Positions 1-12,012 of a DNA stretch of 64,000 nucleotides are shown here, in pieces. The number at the start of each line of letters is the position of its first letter. Within the stretch, counting starts at the first letter, position 1. The position numbers and the translations under genes are program-made. The DNA is from Micropterus salmoides. Lineage: Eukaryota; Chordata; Actinopteri; Centrarchiformes; Centrarchidae. Location: NCBI RefSeq assembly GCF_014851395.1, contig NW_024040817.1, positions 29,111,976 to 29,175,975 of the forward strand, read 5' to 3'. The notes below the pieces were generated by a model. It searched no databases. It was given only the letters and a program-made list of their open reading frames with translations, and was not told where the DNA came from.

Positions 1-1639
1 CCGTTGGTTTGATCCCTACACAGTCATTATTAGGTTTCAAGGATCACCTTGTGTGTACCTGAGGCAGATGCATGAATTTATTAATATAAAGGTTATCTGT
101 TTGAACAGGTCCTACGGTCCCTCCTTCATTTTTGCTGTTTAATTGCAGAGACTATACAAATACATACACTGACAAGTGTTCAACTGTGTGCAATTACTAC
201 TAAGGTGTGTGTGCAACTTAAAAATGATAATGTCACATTTCAGCATGGTTCCTGAAAAAAGGTTCCGTTAACTTTAAACTCATGAGCGAGCAGAATCCGA
301 CACAGACACACCAACAGCTTCACACAATACGCTGGAAACTCAGGTATACTCCCACTGCAATTTTAAAATAATATATTTTATGAGCTTGAGGTTGAACTAA
401 TTCATGCTCATTCCATTACAATGTTACATTGACTGCATTTAGCTGATATTGTTGAAGAATTCAACAGCCGGGCTTGAGGTGTGATAAAGAAGTATCAGAG
501 ACAAAGACTTAACAGAGCATGATTTATTGAGCCCAAGTTTATTGTGATACAGTGCCAGCATACAACATGTGTACACATCAAACGCCAACGCCACATCTGA
601 AGGATACTTCCTGTCTGGGGATATTTATTCTTCCTAGATCACAAAGTGCCCAAACAAGGTTATTGTTCATTTTTTGTGATGAGTCTATTGGTCATTGGTT
701 CATATCAAGACGTGTCTTTCAAGCCACACGCAATGCTTTCTACATAGAGACAGTCAGTCTGTCTGCAATGAAACAAATGTATAACTGCATTATTATCAAC
801 TGAGCTGCATCAGTCGACATGCAGGCAGAGAGAAGAGACAGAGTCTGATCTAGAAATTTGGAGAGTCCCCGGCTGTCACCTTTGGCTTACTTTAGCTAAA
901 CAATTGACCTGTGTCATAGTATACATAAATTATCCCTTCAAAAACATGATATGTTGGCGTTAGCTCGTCTTCTTTTTAATAACTATTTGTGTATTTTTTA
1001 CCAGAGAGGCACAGCAAAGTCAACATAGCTAGATGTATTGGATGATAACTAAAATGGTTAGTGAGCTAGACTGAATATTATAAATGAGATTGCCACACTT
1101 TATGCCAGCCAGACTGTAGTAAGTAATGTTACTGTACTTACTGGTTCTTCCACTGCGGTGTTATTTTGCATTATTGCATATTAAATGATTTCATAGAAAA
1201 ACTATAGCCCCTTTAAGGTGAAATTTCTGACACACCAGTGAAGTTTATTGTTCCCATGATGCAAAAAGCCAATTGAAGATTTTACCGAACAAAACACTTT
1301 TTGGTCAACTTTCACATTTCATTGCATTTAATGCAAAGATCCAATTGTAGAGTGAGAATTGCTACATTTCACGCCCCGCATGCTCTCTGTGGAAAAACGT
1401 GTGGGGAAAAATGATTCTCCAAGTGGGACAGCCGAACACGTTGATTCCACTGTTACATATTCTTTTAATAGCAATAATCATTTTTATGTGGATGAACTGC
1501 AGACTGTTCATCACTCCAATTGTCATGGTAGTACACTGTTGCATTTAAAATCTCATTCAAATACAATGTTTAATATCCACAGAACTTAAATACACATACC
1601 TCACAGCCATTTACTCTGCAATAATGTCATATTTCTTGT
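1..1639. other. No gene recognised
   Basis: AT-rich DNA with only short chance open frames. I recognise no coding similarity, RNA gene or element end here. An upstream DNA-binding domain for the P-element remnant that follows was looked for and not found. Confidence 0.5.
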
Positions 1640-2870
1640 CTTTTTTATTAGTGAAGGCCTGAAAGACACCGCTACCAGACCATTTTCTCTTTCTTTAAGG
1701 GCAAAGAAGAACAGCTTGGTAAGTATTAATGAAGTAGTAAGTGACAGCCCTATTTCTCCCAATTTCTTATAACAATGAGGAGTTTGAACATGTAGTAAAT
1801 GGGAGTAGTTCCAACATTCTTCCTGCCGATCAGAGCAATGTCATGATAATGGAAGACACAGTTGAACAGGCCTTTGTTACTCAAGATCCCGTGCATGATG
1901 ACTCTTGCTCTGACAGCAAGTGTTTGTGGCAATGATGGTTTGGGTAGCAGCGTTCAACAAAACATCTGAGTGGAAATCAAGCAGACTCAGGATCAGGTCA
2001 CCCTTACACCGTATCAACACAGCTGCCCAACTGCTCTGAGAGATCACTGCTACAATATTTCAGTCTCCTAAAACACTTAAAAGTAAAGCTTATGAAGTAG
2101 AGGGAAAGGTATGTGTAGCTCTCAAAAACCTAAGGTTGAAAAGAGACAAGGAGACTAAGGAGCAAGAGTTTCTACCTTGACAGTGTAATAAAAGTGCTTC
2201 AGAAGAAAGTTCTTATTTCAACTGAATTTGCCTCTTCTTGACAGGCTTGATGATGTTTCCCAAGAGATCTTTCAGAGGATACAAGAGAAGCAATTCACAA
2301 CTACACTGCACATCTACTCCCCCAAGCCCTATGACTACGTTGAGAGTTTCTTTGGCTCATCCGCACACCATGCTCATAATGTTGTGGTAGCATATTGCAC
2401 ATCCTGAACTTAGTGTAGCTTCATTCACAGCTTTAAAAAGGCTTGTTGCTGAGAAGCAGGAAAAGAAACAGTTTGCTCATCGATGATGGATGAAATGTAC
2501 ATTCATAAGCAAAGTGAGTTTGACCAGGACAAGATTTATGGCTTTGTTGACACTGATGCTGGTGAGACATAAAATGTTGAGGCAACACAAGCAGTGGTCC
2601 TCATGGTTGTTGCAATCAATGAGTCTTGAAAGATTCCCATTGCTTACTTTCCTATCCACCTGATGACAGGAGCAGAGAGAGCAAACATAATCCGAGAGAG
2701 CCTTTTTAGGCTTCATGCAACCGGAGACAGGGTTGTCTTCTTGACGTATGATGGACCCTCCCAAAACTTCACAACGATTGTGCCAGCCTGGACATCATTT
2801 GCAGTAAGATTCAAAGATGGCTGCGTTGTCCCGAAGGAGACAGTTTCCTGTGCCCGTCTTCACCTATTGC
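1640..2870 (+). pseudogene. P-element (THAP9-like) transposase remnant
   Basis: The clearest part starts near 2483 and reads MMDEMYIHKQSEFDQDKIYG, continuing through TGAERANIIRES and VVFLTYDGPSQN to about 2780 in one frame. The MDEM and TYDG blocks match the first and second acidic residues of the RNase H-like core in P-element and THAP9 transposases. Two stops interrupt this frame (near 2570 and 2627). Weaker upstream pieces fit the same protein: a lysine-rich, probably coiled-coil stretch near 2080-2170 and a segment near 2250-2440 in other frames. The third acidic residue, the GTP-binding insertion and the N-terminal THAP zinc finger were not found. An intact protein would cut and paste DNA in the nucleus; this copy cannot. 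The family call is motif-based inference. Confidence 0.6.
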
Positions 2871-3225
2871 CTTACAAGGAGGCGCTTGTATGCCTCTTGG
2901 AACTGCCACACATCAGCGTTGTTGTTGTAACCTCCATGTGCTCTGATCGCAGAGAAAAACAGCTTCAAATGGTCCTTTTTTGTTTGTAGGTCAGAAAATA
3001 TCAGCATGGGGCAAATGGCTACTTTACCAGGTCTTCATCTTTGCTCATCACTCTATGCCACAGGCAATGAAACTATAGATGGGTATGTGGAATGCACCTG
3101 TAAGTCTGGGTGTCTTTTCTTTTCACTTTGTACTCGCAGAGAAAGGACCATGATTGCTATTTCAATAAGGGCTGGGAAAAATGTTCTGATTTTTAATTTC
3201 GTCCCCATCTCCCAACCTAACATTT
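2871..3225. other. No gene recognised
   Basis: Short stretch between the P-element and gypsy fragments. A 78-residue open frame (3006-3242) shows no family motif I recognise. Confidence 0.4.
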
Positions 3226-3690
3226 GTAACCACCAAGGCTAAGTGTGTTTGGTCATCTGAAAGGCAGCAAGCCTTTGATAATGTTAAGTCTCTGAGATGC
3301 TCTTCTCCTGTGTTGGCAGCTCCATGTTTTGACCGGACCGCCCCAGGTATATGCCAGGCAGGTGGGAGCAGGTGCTGTCTTGCTGCAGGGGAATGAGCAG
3401 GGGGTGGTGAGGCCAGTCAGCTTCTTTTCAAAGAAGTTCAACCACCAGTTTAATTTAATTTCTCAGTGTATTGGCACTTATGTGGCCTTGGCAGTATTTC
3501 AAAGGTGTTTAATAACAACCATCTGACATTTTTAGTCTCTTAAATGTCCAAATCAGAGTCTAATGAGTTGGTCTTGTTTTTGTAGGCCTATGTCCTCGAA
3601 ATAAAACACATTAAAAGGTACAGACAACGTCATAGCAGATACATTGTCACATGCCTCTCTGCTCTGAGTTTGCAATGCCATTACATGCTA
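3226..3690 (+). pseudogene. Ty3/gypsy retrotransposon pol fragment (RNase H)
   Basis: A reading near 3245-3515 contains the sequence VGAGAVLLQGNEQGVVRPVS followed by FFSKKFNHQFN. This is the start of the RNase H domain of Ty3/gypsy-type polyproteins, where the parent family has VDASxxGAGAVLLQ and a YSTIEKE block. Just upstream, the region around 3290 reads like SSPVLAAPCFD, the usual reverse-transcriptase/RNase H junction. After about 3515 similarity continues in shifted frames with stops, including a KGTDNVIADTLS-like piece near 3615-3650 that corresponds to the end of RNase H. No gag, protease, integrase or long terminal repeats are present. It is an old, broken internal fragment with no expected function. 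Confidence 0.75.
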
Positions 3691-3771
3691 CACTTGTGAC
3701 TTGCTCTTTCTGTCTTAATTTGCTTCTCTGATCAGGATAAACTGCTCAGTAGTCATGCCTACTTATCTACT

Positions 3772-4715
3772 GGGTATATACAGGAATACTGCAGTAAATA
3801 TCAATACCTTTAAGACCTTTTTCAAGACCTTTTCAACATATTTTAAGACTGCGGTGCCACTTTGAGCTGTAACCGGTTAAGTCAGCAACACATATTTAAA
3901 ATAAATTATTTATTATATTTATTATGAAATATATTTTAACATTTTTATTGCCTATATGGGACCAACTCGCTAACTTTCCCAGTTGCCTATAACAGCATGT
4001 ATAGGCCTACTGTTTTCTATGTGAAGGACTGGTCGGATTTCCTGCGAAAAGCCATTGTCTTACATAGACGTTGATGACGCAGATTACTGCAACATTACTG
4101 CAAATCATGTGAAATACAGTGTGACTTTGTGTTTTAGACGGTTCAAACTAGATAATGTTAGCTTGCCTGCAAACGCTGACCAGTAGATAACAACCTGACA
4201 TAGTTGTAATTTATTTTCAGGCATAAATATGGAAAAGGTGTACTGTTGCTTGCAGTCTGAAACCTGAACAACACCTTTAAATTACATTTACTATAAATAG
4301 ATTTTGGGACTGTAAAACTAAACACTCTTTTTTTTCTTTTGTGATAACTTTCATCGACCACTTGATCAATACAACAGAATTGAAATAGGTCAGAAGGGAA
4401 CAAAGCTCAAGAGAATAAACTGAGTGATGGATGATGTTAGTAGCGTAGGCGGTGTAGCACAGACATTTGCTGCTGTCTGCATCTTAAAGCTGATTTGTGT
4501 AGATTTTTATAACAATAAGTTTAGTAAAACAGATGTAAAATAGAATAAGGGGAAGATGTTGCTCAAGAGGAGGCAACTAGAAGCAGCACAATTGGCACAA
4601 TGGCAACCTGGCTCTGGCTAAATCTACATCTTTCCACTGCAGAGGATCCATCCACAACCTGGATGAGGAACTAGTATAAATGAGTGTATTAGTATAATAT
4701 TAACTAACTTTATCT
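3772..4715 (+). mobile_element. Dispersed CAGGGT-type repeat, copy 1 (right end missing)
   Basis: Starts GGGTATATACAGGAAT and is collinear with 8307-9097. Shared blocks include the 'ttttcaacatattttaagactgc' region (near 3830 and 8358), GTGAAGGACTGGTC (4021 and 8581), AACTAGATAATGT (4146 and 8686), and a long block from GTGATAACTTTCATC (4340 and 8720). About 150 bp near 4180-4330 is absent from the second copy. The terminal segment found at 9030-9097 is missing here. No coding capacity seen. Confidence 0.7.
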
Positions 4716-5329
4716 GAATGCCACGGTTTGCTCAATTGTTCAATTGTCAACCTCTCTGTATAACTGGTTCCATTGGTCTTACTAGCAGCTACTAATTAGC
4801 ACCCTGTCTGGTAGGAGAAACCTTTCTTGAATATGCCCTTTGACCTTTCTTACCAAACGAAGGAACATGATATCAAAATAAAAACAATTTAAGCCACTCT
4901 GTAGGGTTTATGCAAAATTAATATGCCTGTATTTTACCAAGTAATATGCACAAAAATAACCAATGAGAAAGTTATTCATCATCAACAAAACGGAGAAGAT
5001 AGGAAGCGGGAAGAGAAAGGAAGGAAGTGAAGGAGATGAGATGAGAGAAGGGGTAACCCTAAATGTTAAAAAGAAGATACTGTAGATATAATGTGGCCAC
5101 CAAGTCAAGGCCACATGATAAATTCCTCAATCTATTACCAAATCCACATTTTTCTGTTTCTGACTACAAGCACCAGTAGTTCCATCTATTAAAATAAAAT
5201 CATGATTATTATTTCTGAAGTAATATTTCACAAAACAAGGATGAAAGTCTTGAAGCTGGGGTATTTTGTTGCTTTCAGTTCACAACATTATCACAATGAT
5301 GAACTCTCACATTTAAAGGTTCCACGGTC
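4716..5329. other. No gene recognised
   Basis: AT-rich sequence with no motif, element end or credible open frame that I could identify. Confidence 0.4.
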
Positions 5330-5715
5330 AGGCTGTTGCATGTCTGAATGAGAACATAGGTCGGAGAGACATGGTGCTCTGAAGAATGCTCCAATTACGA
5401 ATGATTTGAGATTCTTGTTTGCAGTAGTGCATCTTTACAAAGATACTTTGGTTTGGAGTAACAACTTTCTATTCAAGGACTTTGCCTTTTGAAGTGATTT
5501 TTCCACTGTATTTATTTGATGTCCTTGTTCAATGAAGGGGTCCGCCATGTCTGTAGCCTTGTCATCAAACTCTTCCTCTGGGTCACATACACATCTTAGT
5601 CATTGGAACTGGGTGAATAGAATGTTGTCTGTAAGAGTCTTGGATGGAAACCATCCCTTAAGATTGTATTTTTATCAGTGGCTTTTTGATTTCCTTTCTG
5701 TTGTATTCCAAAGAT
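5330..5715 (-). pseudogene. Penelope-like retroelement fragment (candidate)
   Basis: Reading the minus strand from about 5700, one frame gives KATDKNTILRDGFHP. After a frameshift and a stop, another frame gives LRCVCDPEEEFDDKATDMAD, then FIEQGHQINTVEKSLQKAKS, and further on FSFRHATA. The order (K-x-T-D-x-N-x-LL, FHP, a QF-x-x-LRRxC-like block, an acidic FDxKA block, F-IERGY, NRxxLL, FRRA) is typical of the region following the reverse-transcriptase core in Penelope-like retroelements and relatives. The RT catalytic core and GIY-YIG endonuclease were not found nearby. The fragment is broken and non-functional. The motif order is visible; the family name is inference. Confidence 0.45.
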
Positions 5716-6039
5716 AGTTCCAGGCTCTTACTGCTTACTCTATTATTCTATTTATGGAATTAATGTACTACGTGTTCTTAAAATTGCATAAAGAATATTC
5801 TTTCTCCTCCCTCACTCCTAGAAAGAGGGTGGAAAAGGAAGGTGCAAAGGTCACGTCCATTGCTGTGCCCCATGACTCTCTGTAAACCTTATTGATGATC
5901 CATGTTTGTGTACAACGATTCCACATTCATTGAAATCATGTATGCATCCTTGATGTTTTTCATTTAATCATTTTTATTTAACACTTGGGTATGGTCCTGA
6001 CTGTCTGTTTGGAAGAAAGGGTTTGATTAGGTGGTCGAT

Positions 6040-6366
6040 TCATTGTTTTGTTTTTTTGTTCCTGAATTGAGCCTTTCCTCTGACTGCAGGCGGATTTGAC
6101 ATTGATTGAATTTTATAAATCTTTGTCAACATGTAGCCTAGAAACAAGTCAGTCAAGGATGTTTTTACAAAGTTTGTAACAATATGCTGCTGGTCAAAGT
6201 CCTCATCAATCTGTTTTGCCACAAGTGACTCCCTGTGTAGCATGGTAACTACTCTGAGTGCTTTCTGTCTAATAAATTCTGTCAGCCTGCTCTGTTTGCT
6301 GGTCATGAACTGTTCCATCAGTGCGTACTGTACACCCACACACTGGCACCGCTCAATTCCATTCAA
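6040..6366 (-). other. Unrecognised 108-residue open frame
   Basis: The minus strand is open for 108 codons. It has an even, protein-like composition (RLTEFIRQKALRVVTMLHRE, then DQQHIVTNFVKTSLTDLF) rather than the low-complexity runs of most frames here. A TTTCTAG splice-acceptor-like site lies inside it on that strand (near 6133), after which the reading becomes basic and ends. Further upstream on the same strand (about 6620-6540) a short open piece reads VELYDKAAVRYKKLIRN. I do not recognise the family. It could be a degenerate exon of a host gene or part of an unidentified transposon; chance is also possible. Confidence 0.2.
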
Positions 6367-6904
6367 TTCAAGGTACTCTTCTCAAATTTAATACAAGTAT
6401 TTTCCCCCCGACTTGAGTATTTAGCAAAACAGCGTTTCCTTCCTTCTCCTCATTCAAAAATAACCGGCTGTGGTGTTTGGTTTGGATAAAAACCTGAAGA
6501 CCTTTGGGCATCCATTGCACATGGTTGCCTACATGTTCCTAATTAGCTTCTTATATCTAACAGCAGCTTTGTCGTACAGCTCAACTGTCTTGGCCAAAAG
6601 TGCAACTATCTTTAAGTGCATAATTTCATTAGTACAACAGCGGACACCCCACCCCAATACACCATTGATCCATATAGGAGGGCAGATTAGGGGTGTGATA
6701 AAACACAACCATAACTACAAGGCAAGAATATATTTTAATAGATCTACTATTTAGAAAAATATTTATAGATGAAATATTTGATAGGGGGTTCTGGGGATGA
6801 AGACTTTTAGCATTAAACACTTAATTTCCTGCATTCTGGAGACATTTTCTGCACAAATTTATGGTGGAAAAGTCTTTATTTTTATGAAGGGAAGCACAAA
6901 AGGG

Positions 6905-6999
6905 ACTCATTGGTGGATGTCTCACAGTGGGAATCAAACCCAGGTCTCCCACTCCAAAGGCAAGCATCTTATCTATGCACCATCACCATCACCACCCCT
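6905..6999 (-). mobile_element. tRNA-derived SINE fragment (head region)
   Basis: On the minus strand the segment reads like a tRNA-derived SINE: an A-box-like head (GGTGCATAGATAAGATGC), the block GCTTGCCTTTGGAGTGGGAG, a B-box GGTTTGATTCCCA, then GTGAGACATCCACCAATGAG. The same architecture occurs on the plus strand at 20754. Only the head and part of the body remain. Confidence 0.65.
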
Positions 7000-7017
7000 G
7001 TGATGGTGCATAGATAA
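6969..7017. repeat. Perfect 18-bp inverted repeat (hairpin)
   Basis: TTATCTATGCACCATCAC at 6969-6986 is repeated in perfect inverted orientation at 7000-7017, with a 13-nt loop containing CATCACC repeats. The left arm is part of the SINE head, so the right arm looks like an inverted copy of that head. Confidence 0.85.
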
Positions 7018-8306
7018 TAATAAAATATAATGCAGTAATCAGTAGTAATTAATTAAGTAATCAAGTTACTTTTGGGGGGCAACGCAGAGGTTTCTTCTAT
7101 ATTTACATACTGCAGGTTTTCTTATTGTGCAAATAAACCTTTGTCATACCATTTTTATTTATTAATCAATATTTGTTGGTGCAAGCCATTTTTCAGAATA
7201 TTTTTAACAAATGCTCAAAAAGTGGTGGCTACATGTCCCCATCACACAGTGACTGACTTTTCCAGAACAATCTCCCACAGTTGCACTGCTCAGGAAAAAA
7301 AAAACAGTAGAAAAGTAAGCTACACATGGAGAATAAATAATGCTTTTCAGAGTTCCTGACAAAGGCAGGTTTATTGTTAAATGCACAACCCATCACTGGT
7401 GTGAAGGAGTCACCAGCATACTTCCAGCAAAGCAGATATAATGATAGGGGGGGCATTATATTAGATATTCTGTTTGGACACAAGACAAACAACACATACC
7501 AAAAGCAAAAAAATAAGAAGGAAAAACACTCGCCAGATTGTCTTCTATTTTTAGGGCAGGCATCTAGCATTTTTAAATCTTCCTTTCCACCTCTGCACAT
7601 CTCCTTTTCAACATCCATGTAAACATCACACACTAGCACATTACACAACATTTCAAAGAACAACATGACTGAGAACAAAAAGTATGTCTCAAATAAAGCT
7701 GTTGCTTGCTTTATCAGCTTAATTTGCATAATATTCATGACTGTTCATATGCAGACGTGATCAAACTAAAGAGATTTATTGACTCTTTTGAAACCTGGTA
7801 TTCATTTGCAATATGAATCTGGATAGCGGTCTATCTGGATAATGACATCTGATTACAGGCCTTTGTAGTCATGCCTGGTACTAACAAAGGTTCTCTTTAT
7901 CTTAAATATGTCCACATTGTGATTGGCTCTCAGCATGCAAAATAGGTAAACATGGCTGGTTAGCTGTTGGCTGCCTCTACAAATATACCACATTCTGGTA
8001 TTGATGCAGGGAGCTGATGAATCGCATCAGTTTCAGTGCTGATACTGACCCTACTAAGCAAATCATGACATGACTGAACCACATTATAGACAGTTTTTTG
8101 TGTTCATGACATAAAAATTCTGACACTTTTAAGACAGAGTAAAAAGAGGTCACTGGTATCTGTATTGATTAGTATTCTGCATAAGCAGACGCGCTGAGTT
8201 GAGTATTGGGAGAAAGTTGGAATGGAAGGAGGGAAGGAATGCTGCTGTATGGGCTCTGCTTCTTTTCCCCATTTGCTGCTGTGGAAGGGGGCATCTATAG
8301 CTTTGT
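7018..8306. other. No gene recognised
   Basis: AT-rich. A 169-codon minus-strand frame (7229-7738) is rich in Phe and Cys with no recognisable domain and is probably chance. Confidence 0.45.
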
Positions 8307-9097
8307 CAGGGTATATACAGGAATCCTGCAGCAAAATTCAATACCTTTTTAAGACCTTTTCAACATATTTTAAGACTGCCGCGCCACTTTGAGCTGTAAC
8401 CGATTAAATCAGCCACACACCTTTAAAAGGGACATTTTTGAGGTTTTAAAAGGAATTCACGTATGTTTATAACATATTTATTGCCTATATGTCATCAGGT
8501 TGTAACGCCACCTACAAATTGAGGCATTCACCAACTTTCTCAGTTGCCTATAACAGCCGGTATGGGCCAACTGTTTTCTATGTGAAGGACTGGTCAGATT
8601 TCCTTACATAGGCTATGACGTGAATACGCAATATTACAGCAAATCATGTGAAACACAGTGTAATTTTATGTTTTAGTTGGTTTAAACTAGATAATGTGAG
8701 CTTGCCTGCAATGATACGTGTGATAACTTTCATCGACCACTTGATCAATACAACAAATTTCAAATAGGCCAGGAGGGAATAAAGATGAAGAGAATAAACT
8801 GAGTGAATAACTTAAGTAGTGTAGGCGGTGTAGCACAGGCACAGCCTGGAGGAGGAACTAGTCTAAATGACTATATTAGTATAACATTAAATTGAAAGTA
8901 TATTGTTAATTTCATAGTAAACTAAAAGTTTGATAATAATATATTAATTATGTTACTATATTCAATATAATTTCATATAATACATATATGTACATATATC
9001 TATCAAAATTTAATATCTTTTTAAATGGCGATTAAGACTTTTTAATACTTTTTAATGGCCTTAATTTTCGCCTTTTTAAGACCCCGCGGACACCCTG
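8307..9097 (+). mobile_element. Dispersed CAGGGT-type repeat, copy 2 (complete)
   Basis: Begins CAGGGTATATACAGG and ends with the inverse of CAGGGTGTCCGCGGGG, giving short matching CAGGGT termini about 791 bp apart, an end signature seen in many hAT-type elements. It aligns along its length with 3772-4715. No 8-bp target duplication is obvious: the flanks AGCTTTGT and ATTGTGAT match only partly. It has no coding capacity, so it would be non-autonomous. Confidence 0.6.
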
Positions 9098-10976
9098 ATT
9101 GTGATGGGCTGTTTGAGACAGCAGAAAGAGGTACAGTTAGGTAGCCAAATTTCTTAAACCTGCATTAACTGATTTTTAGGGGTAGCACAACAATCTGTAA
9201 AAACAACACTGGCATAATACCACAATTTCACAATGACCAATCTCATAGCATTCCAATTGCAATGTGTTTTACATGCATTTACACCTTGTATTAGTGTAAG
9301 GTAAAGTGTTTTCCCTTATCTGGATAAGATATCCAAATACAGATTACATGTTAGTACCAGGTGTAAACAGGAGCTTCATTGTTATTTTGCTTAAAAGAAA
9401 ATGCAGTTCTGTCAATTTAAATAGAGTAGAAAGTTTGAGAAACTGTGATCCCAATTTAATCAGGTAATTACTGCCTGCATGGTATACTCTGACCATAATA
9501 CTTCCCTCAATATTGGGATCTGCAACTTTGGTCTACCACCAGGCTTTAAGAAGAAGAATATTCACATGGAATGGTTGAGCATGAGGTTGTAATCTCAAGG
9601 GAACTAAAGTAGAAAAAGCAAATATCACTGTGAACATAGAAAATGATACATAGCATATTAACATAACAGGAAGCCCATTAAAACATGAGTGAATGACCAG
9701 ATGGGTGAATGAATGAATCTGCCAGTAACATACTATCTGTATTAATGAGGTGTTTCAACCAAAAATCCGGAGCCGCTCCACAGGACATTGTTATTACTTT
9801 CCCATATTCACTAAACAATGCAGAAACATAATTAATATTTGATACATGTGTCTAGGAAGAAATAAAATGCCCACTGGATGACTGGTCACAACACACCATC
9901 TATTCCAGCTCATCCATCTAATTGTGGGCTGAAAGTGTAATTATATTTTTCCTTTCTTTGTTTTTCAGTGAAAGGACAAAGATGAGCTAGTACAATCATG
10001 ACCAATCTAAAACTACACATAAATACATTGAAAAAAGAACACTAGACATGCAAACTATCTTCTCTCAAACTATTGTCTTTCTTCTTTCAATTATTTAATT
10101 CAAGTCTAAGGCTAGCCTTACTGTCAAAAGATTTTTTTTACTTAGATTTGACCAAAGTGAAACTATCCTTAATAATATAGACAGACTACTGGTTTTGATC
10201 CCTTCAGGATTTCAGCTTTGACTTCTTTCTGCTTTGAATCTACCCCAGTTTTTAAAAAAATATTTGTTTCTTTTTCTTTTCTATAGGATAAAATACACTT
10301 TTTTCATTTTATAACACCTGTTAGGTAAAATCTACCTCTAAAACGATGTTGGTGTTTTCTGCAGTTCTACTCTTTCCCTTATTTCAGTGAGGTCACATTT
10401 AGAGACACATTTTCTGAGAACAACATTCTTGTCATGATTAATTGACTAGGAACAAATCAATATCGCCCACAGCAGGGGGAAAAATATGAGGGAAAAGAGA
10501 CATGCAAGAATCTGTCTGAAATTCTGTGACCTTCAAATCACTGGATAACTCATACCATGTGACAGAAATCAATTTATATAGATGAGAGTCGATGAGGAAG
10601 GAGGTTTGTGCCTCAAAGGAGAAAAAGAAAAATGATTGAAATCATTACCTAGAAGCTGTGTTTGTCCAACTCTGTCATTTTAATCTTTGAAAATTAATTG
10701 CTTTTTACAAAAACGTGAAAAAATAAATAAGTAAAAAATAAAAATTTTCTAATGTATCTCTACATAACTGTACTGTCTACACCTTATAGGGAAGGTGAAG
10801 TTGACGTCACGCCATGTTGCATTACAGGTCAAATTTAGTTTTACACCTCTATGTCTGTGATCCCACTCTTTTCTTTTTCTTTTTGCAATGTTGGACTCAG
10901 GCTCGTGCAGACTAAACCATTTTCAGCGTCAGGCAATAGCTGTGCTATTAAGACTACACAACTTGCCGTCTTGGCG
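9098..10976. other. No gene recognised
   Basis: Nothing recognisable beyond AT-rich sequence. No element ends or convincing open frames were seen on either strand. Confidence 0.5.
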
Positions 10977-11509
10977 TTCACACTACGTGACTGATTGGTG
11001 ACAGGGGTCATACACTACACGAGCGGACAGCAGCTCTGTCACCTGACGCTGGTCTCCAAACCACGTTTGGTGAAGAAAACACACATGAAATGTGAAACGG
11101 GAAATGATGCAAACCTGCAGCCAAAACAGCTGTTTTTTATTATAAAGATAGCAATTATAAAGACAAAGAATCTGGGTGAAAGAATGGATTAGCACACGCA
11201 GGTAGCAGGGATTGTCTGAGCTACAGAGGGAGCTGGAGGAGAGTAAAAAGTGTTTTGCAGAGAAATAGCTGACAGCTCTGTCAGCTGCCTGCTCTCATTG
11301 GCTGGATGTGGATGTCAGGTCAGCCGACTCCTCCAGCTATTTGGCATGCTCGATATCTGGCTGGCCTTGGCGATGTGTCAGGGAGCCATTTTGATGTGTC
11401 GTTGAGTAGTTCACACATAACTGGTGACCGCCGATCGATCGCTGATTTACCCCTGACCATCCCCGAGCTCACCGACTGGCAAATTGGGCTTTAAATCATG
11501 TAGTGTGAA
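10977..11509. mobile_element. MITE-like element with short inverted ends
   Basis: TTCACACTACGTGA at 10977-10990 is mirrored by TCATGTAGTGTGAA at 11496-11509 (13 of 14 matching as inverted ends), enclosing about 533 bp with no coding capacity. The interior is richer in GC and CpG than its surroundings. The layout fits a non-autonomous DNA transposon; the superfamily is not determined and no target duplication was identified. Confidence 0.5.
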
Positions 11510-11539
11510 CTAGGCTTAACATGTAAAATCATGTCTCCA

Positions 11540-11725
11540 TTCATTTGTATGAGTGAGAGAGATGGAAAAAAAGAGGAGAGGGAGCCAGAAGGAGAATCAG
11601 GGTGAAGGAGTTGTGAAAGATGATGAGCAAGCAACCCAGCACCCACTCCCAAATGGGGAAAAAGTATCCCGAGACTGGTTCACTTATTCATCATCTACAG
11701 GTAATATGTTTGACACTCATGACAT
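11540..11725 (+). pseudogene. Possible hAT-type transposase N-terminal fragment
   Basis: A short open frame (11553-11777) contains VSRDWFTYSSSTGNMF. This resembles the R-x-WL-x-YS-x-x-x-GK-x-(F/Y)C motif at the start of the TTF-type zinc finger in DUF4371/hAT transposases, preceded by a charged lysine/glutamate stretch (MEKKRRGSQKENQGEG). The expected cysteine directly after the phenylalanine is absent and similarity stops there. If correct, only about 40 residues of the parent protein remain and it is inactive. Chance resemblance cannot be excluded. Confidence 0.3.
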
Positions 11726-11973
11726 GATCGAAAGATCTGTCTCTCCGTTTCTTTTTAAATTGCCATTAATGGGCTGATTTAAACGTCAATACTGATTTAA
11801 ATGCACTTTGCTCATAACGGGCGATAATATCACCCGAACAATAAATCGGTCCTGTATAAGCTACATGAGTTTCCAACAAATAATATCCTATAATTCAGTT
11901 CAACCTTGATTGTGCGTAAGTGTATGTGAGTCGACAGATTGGGGCCATCTTGTCCACTGTGGCCTCTGCTCTG

Positions 11974-11975
<2 letters not shown>

Positions 11976-12011
<36 letters not shown>
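11976..12011 (+). repeat. (TG)n microsatellite
   Basis: Uninterrupted TG dinucleotide tract of about 18 units. It creates a histidine-threonine run in a minus-strand frame, which is not a gene. Confidence 0.95.

Positions 12012-12012
<1 letters not shown>

Noticed and set aside
7229..7738. 169-codon minus-strand open frame, the longest unexplained by a transposon
   Set aside because: Phe/Cys-rich composition, no domain, no upstream promoter or splice signals; expected by chance in AT-rich DNA.
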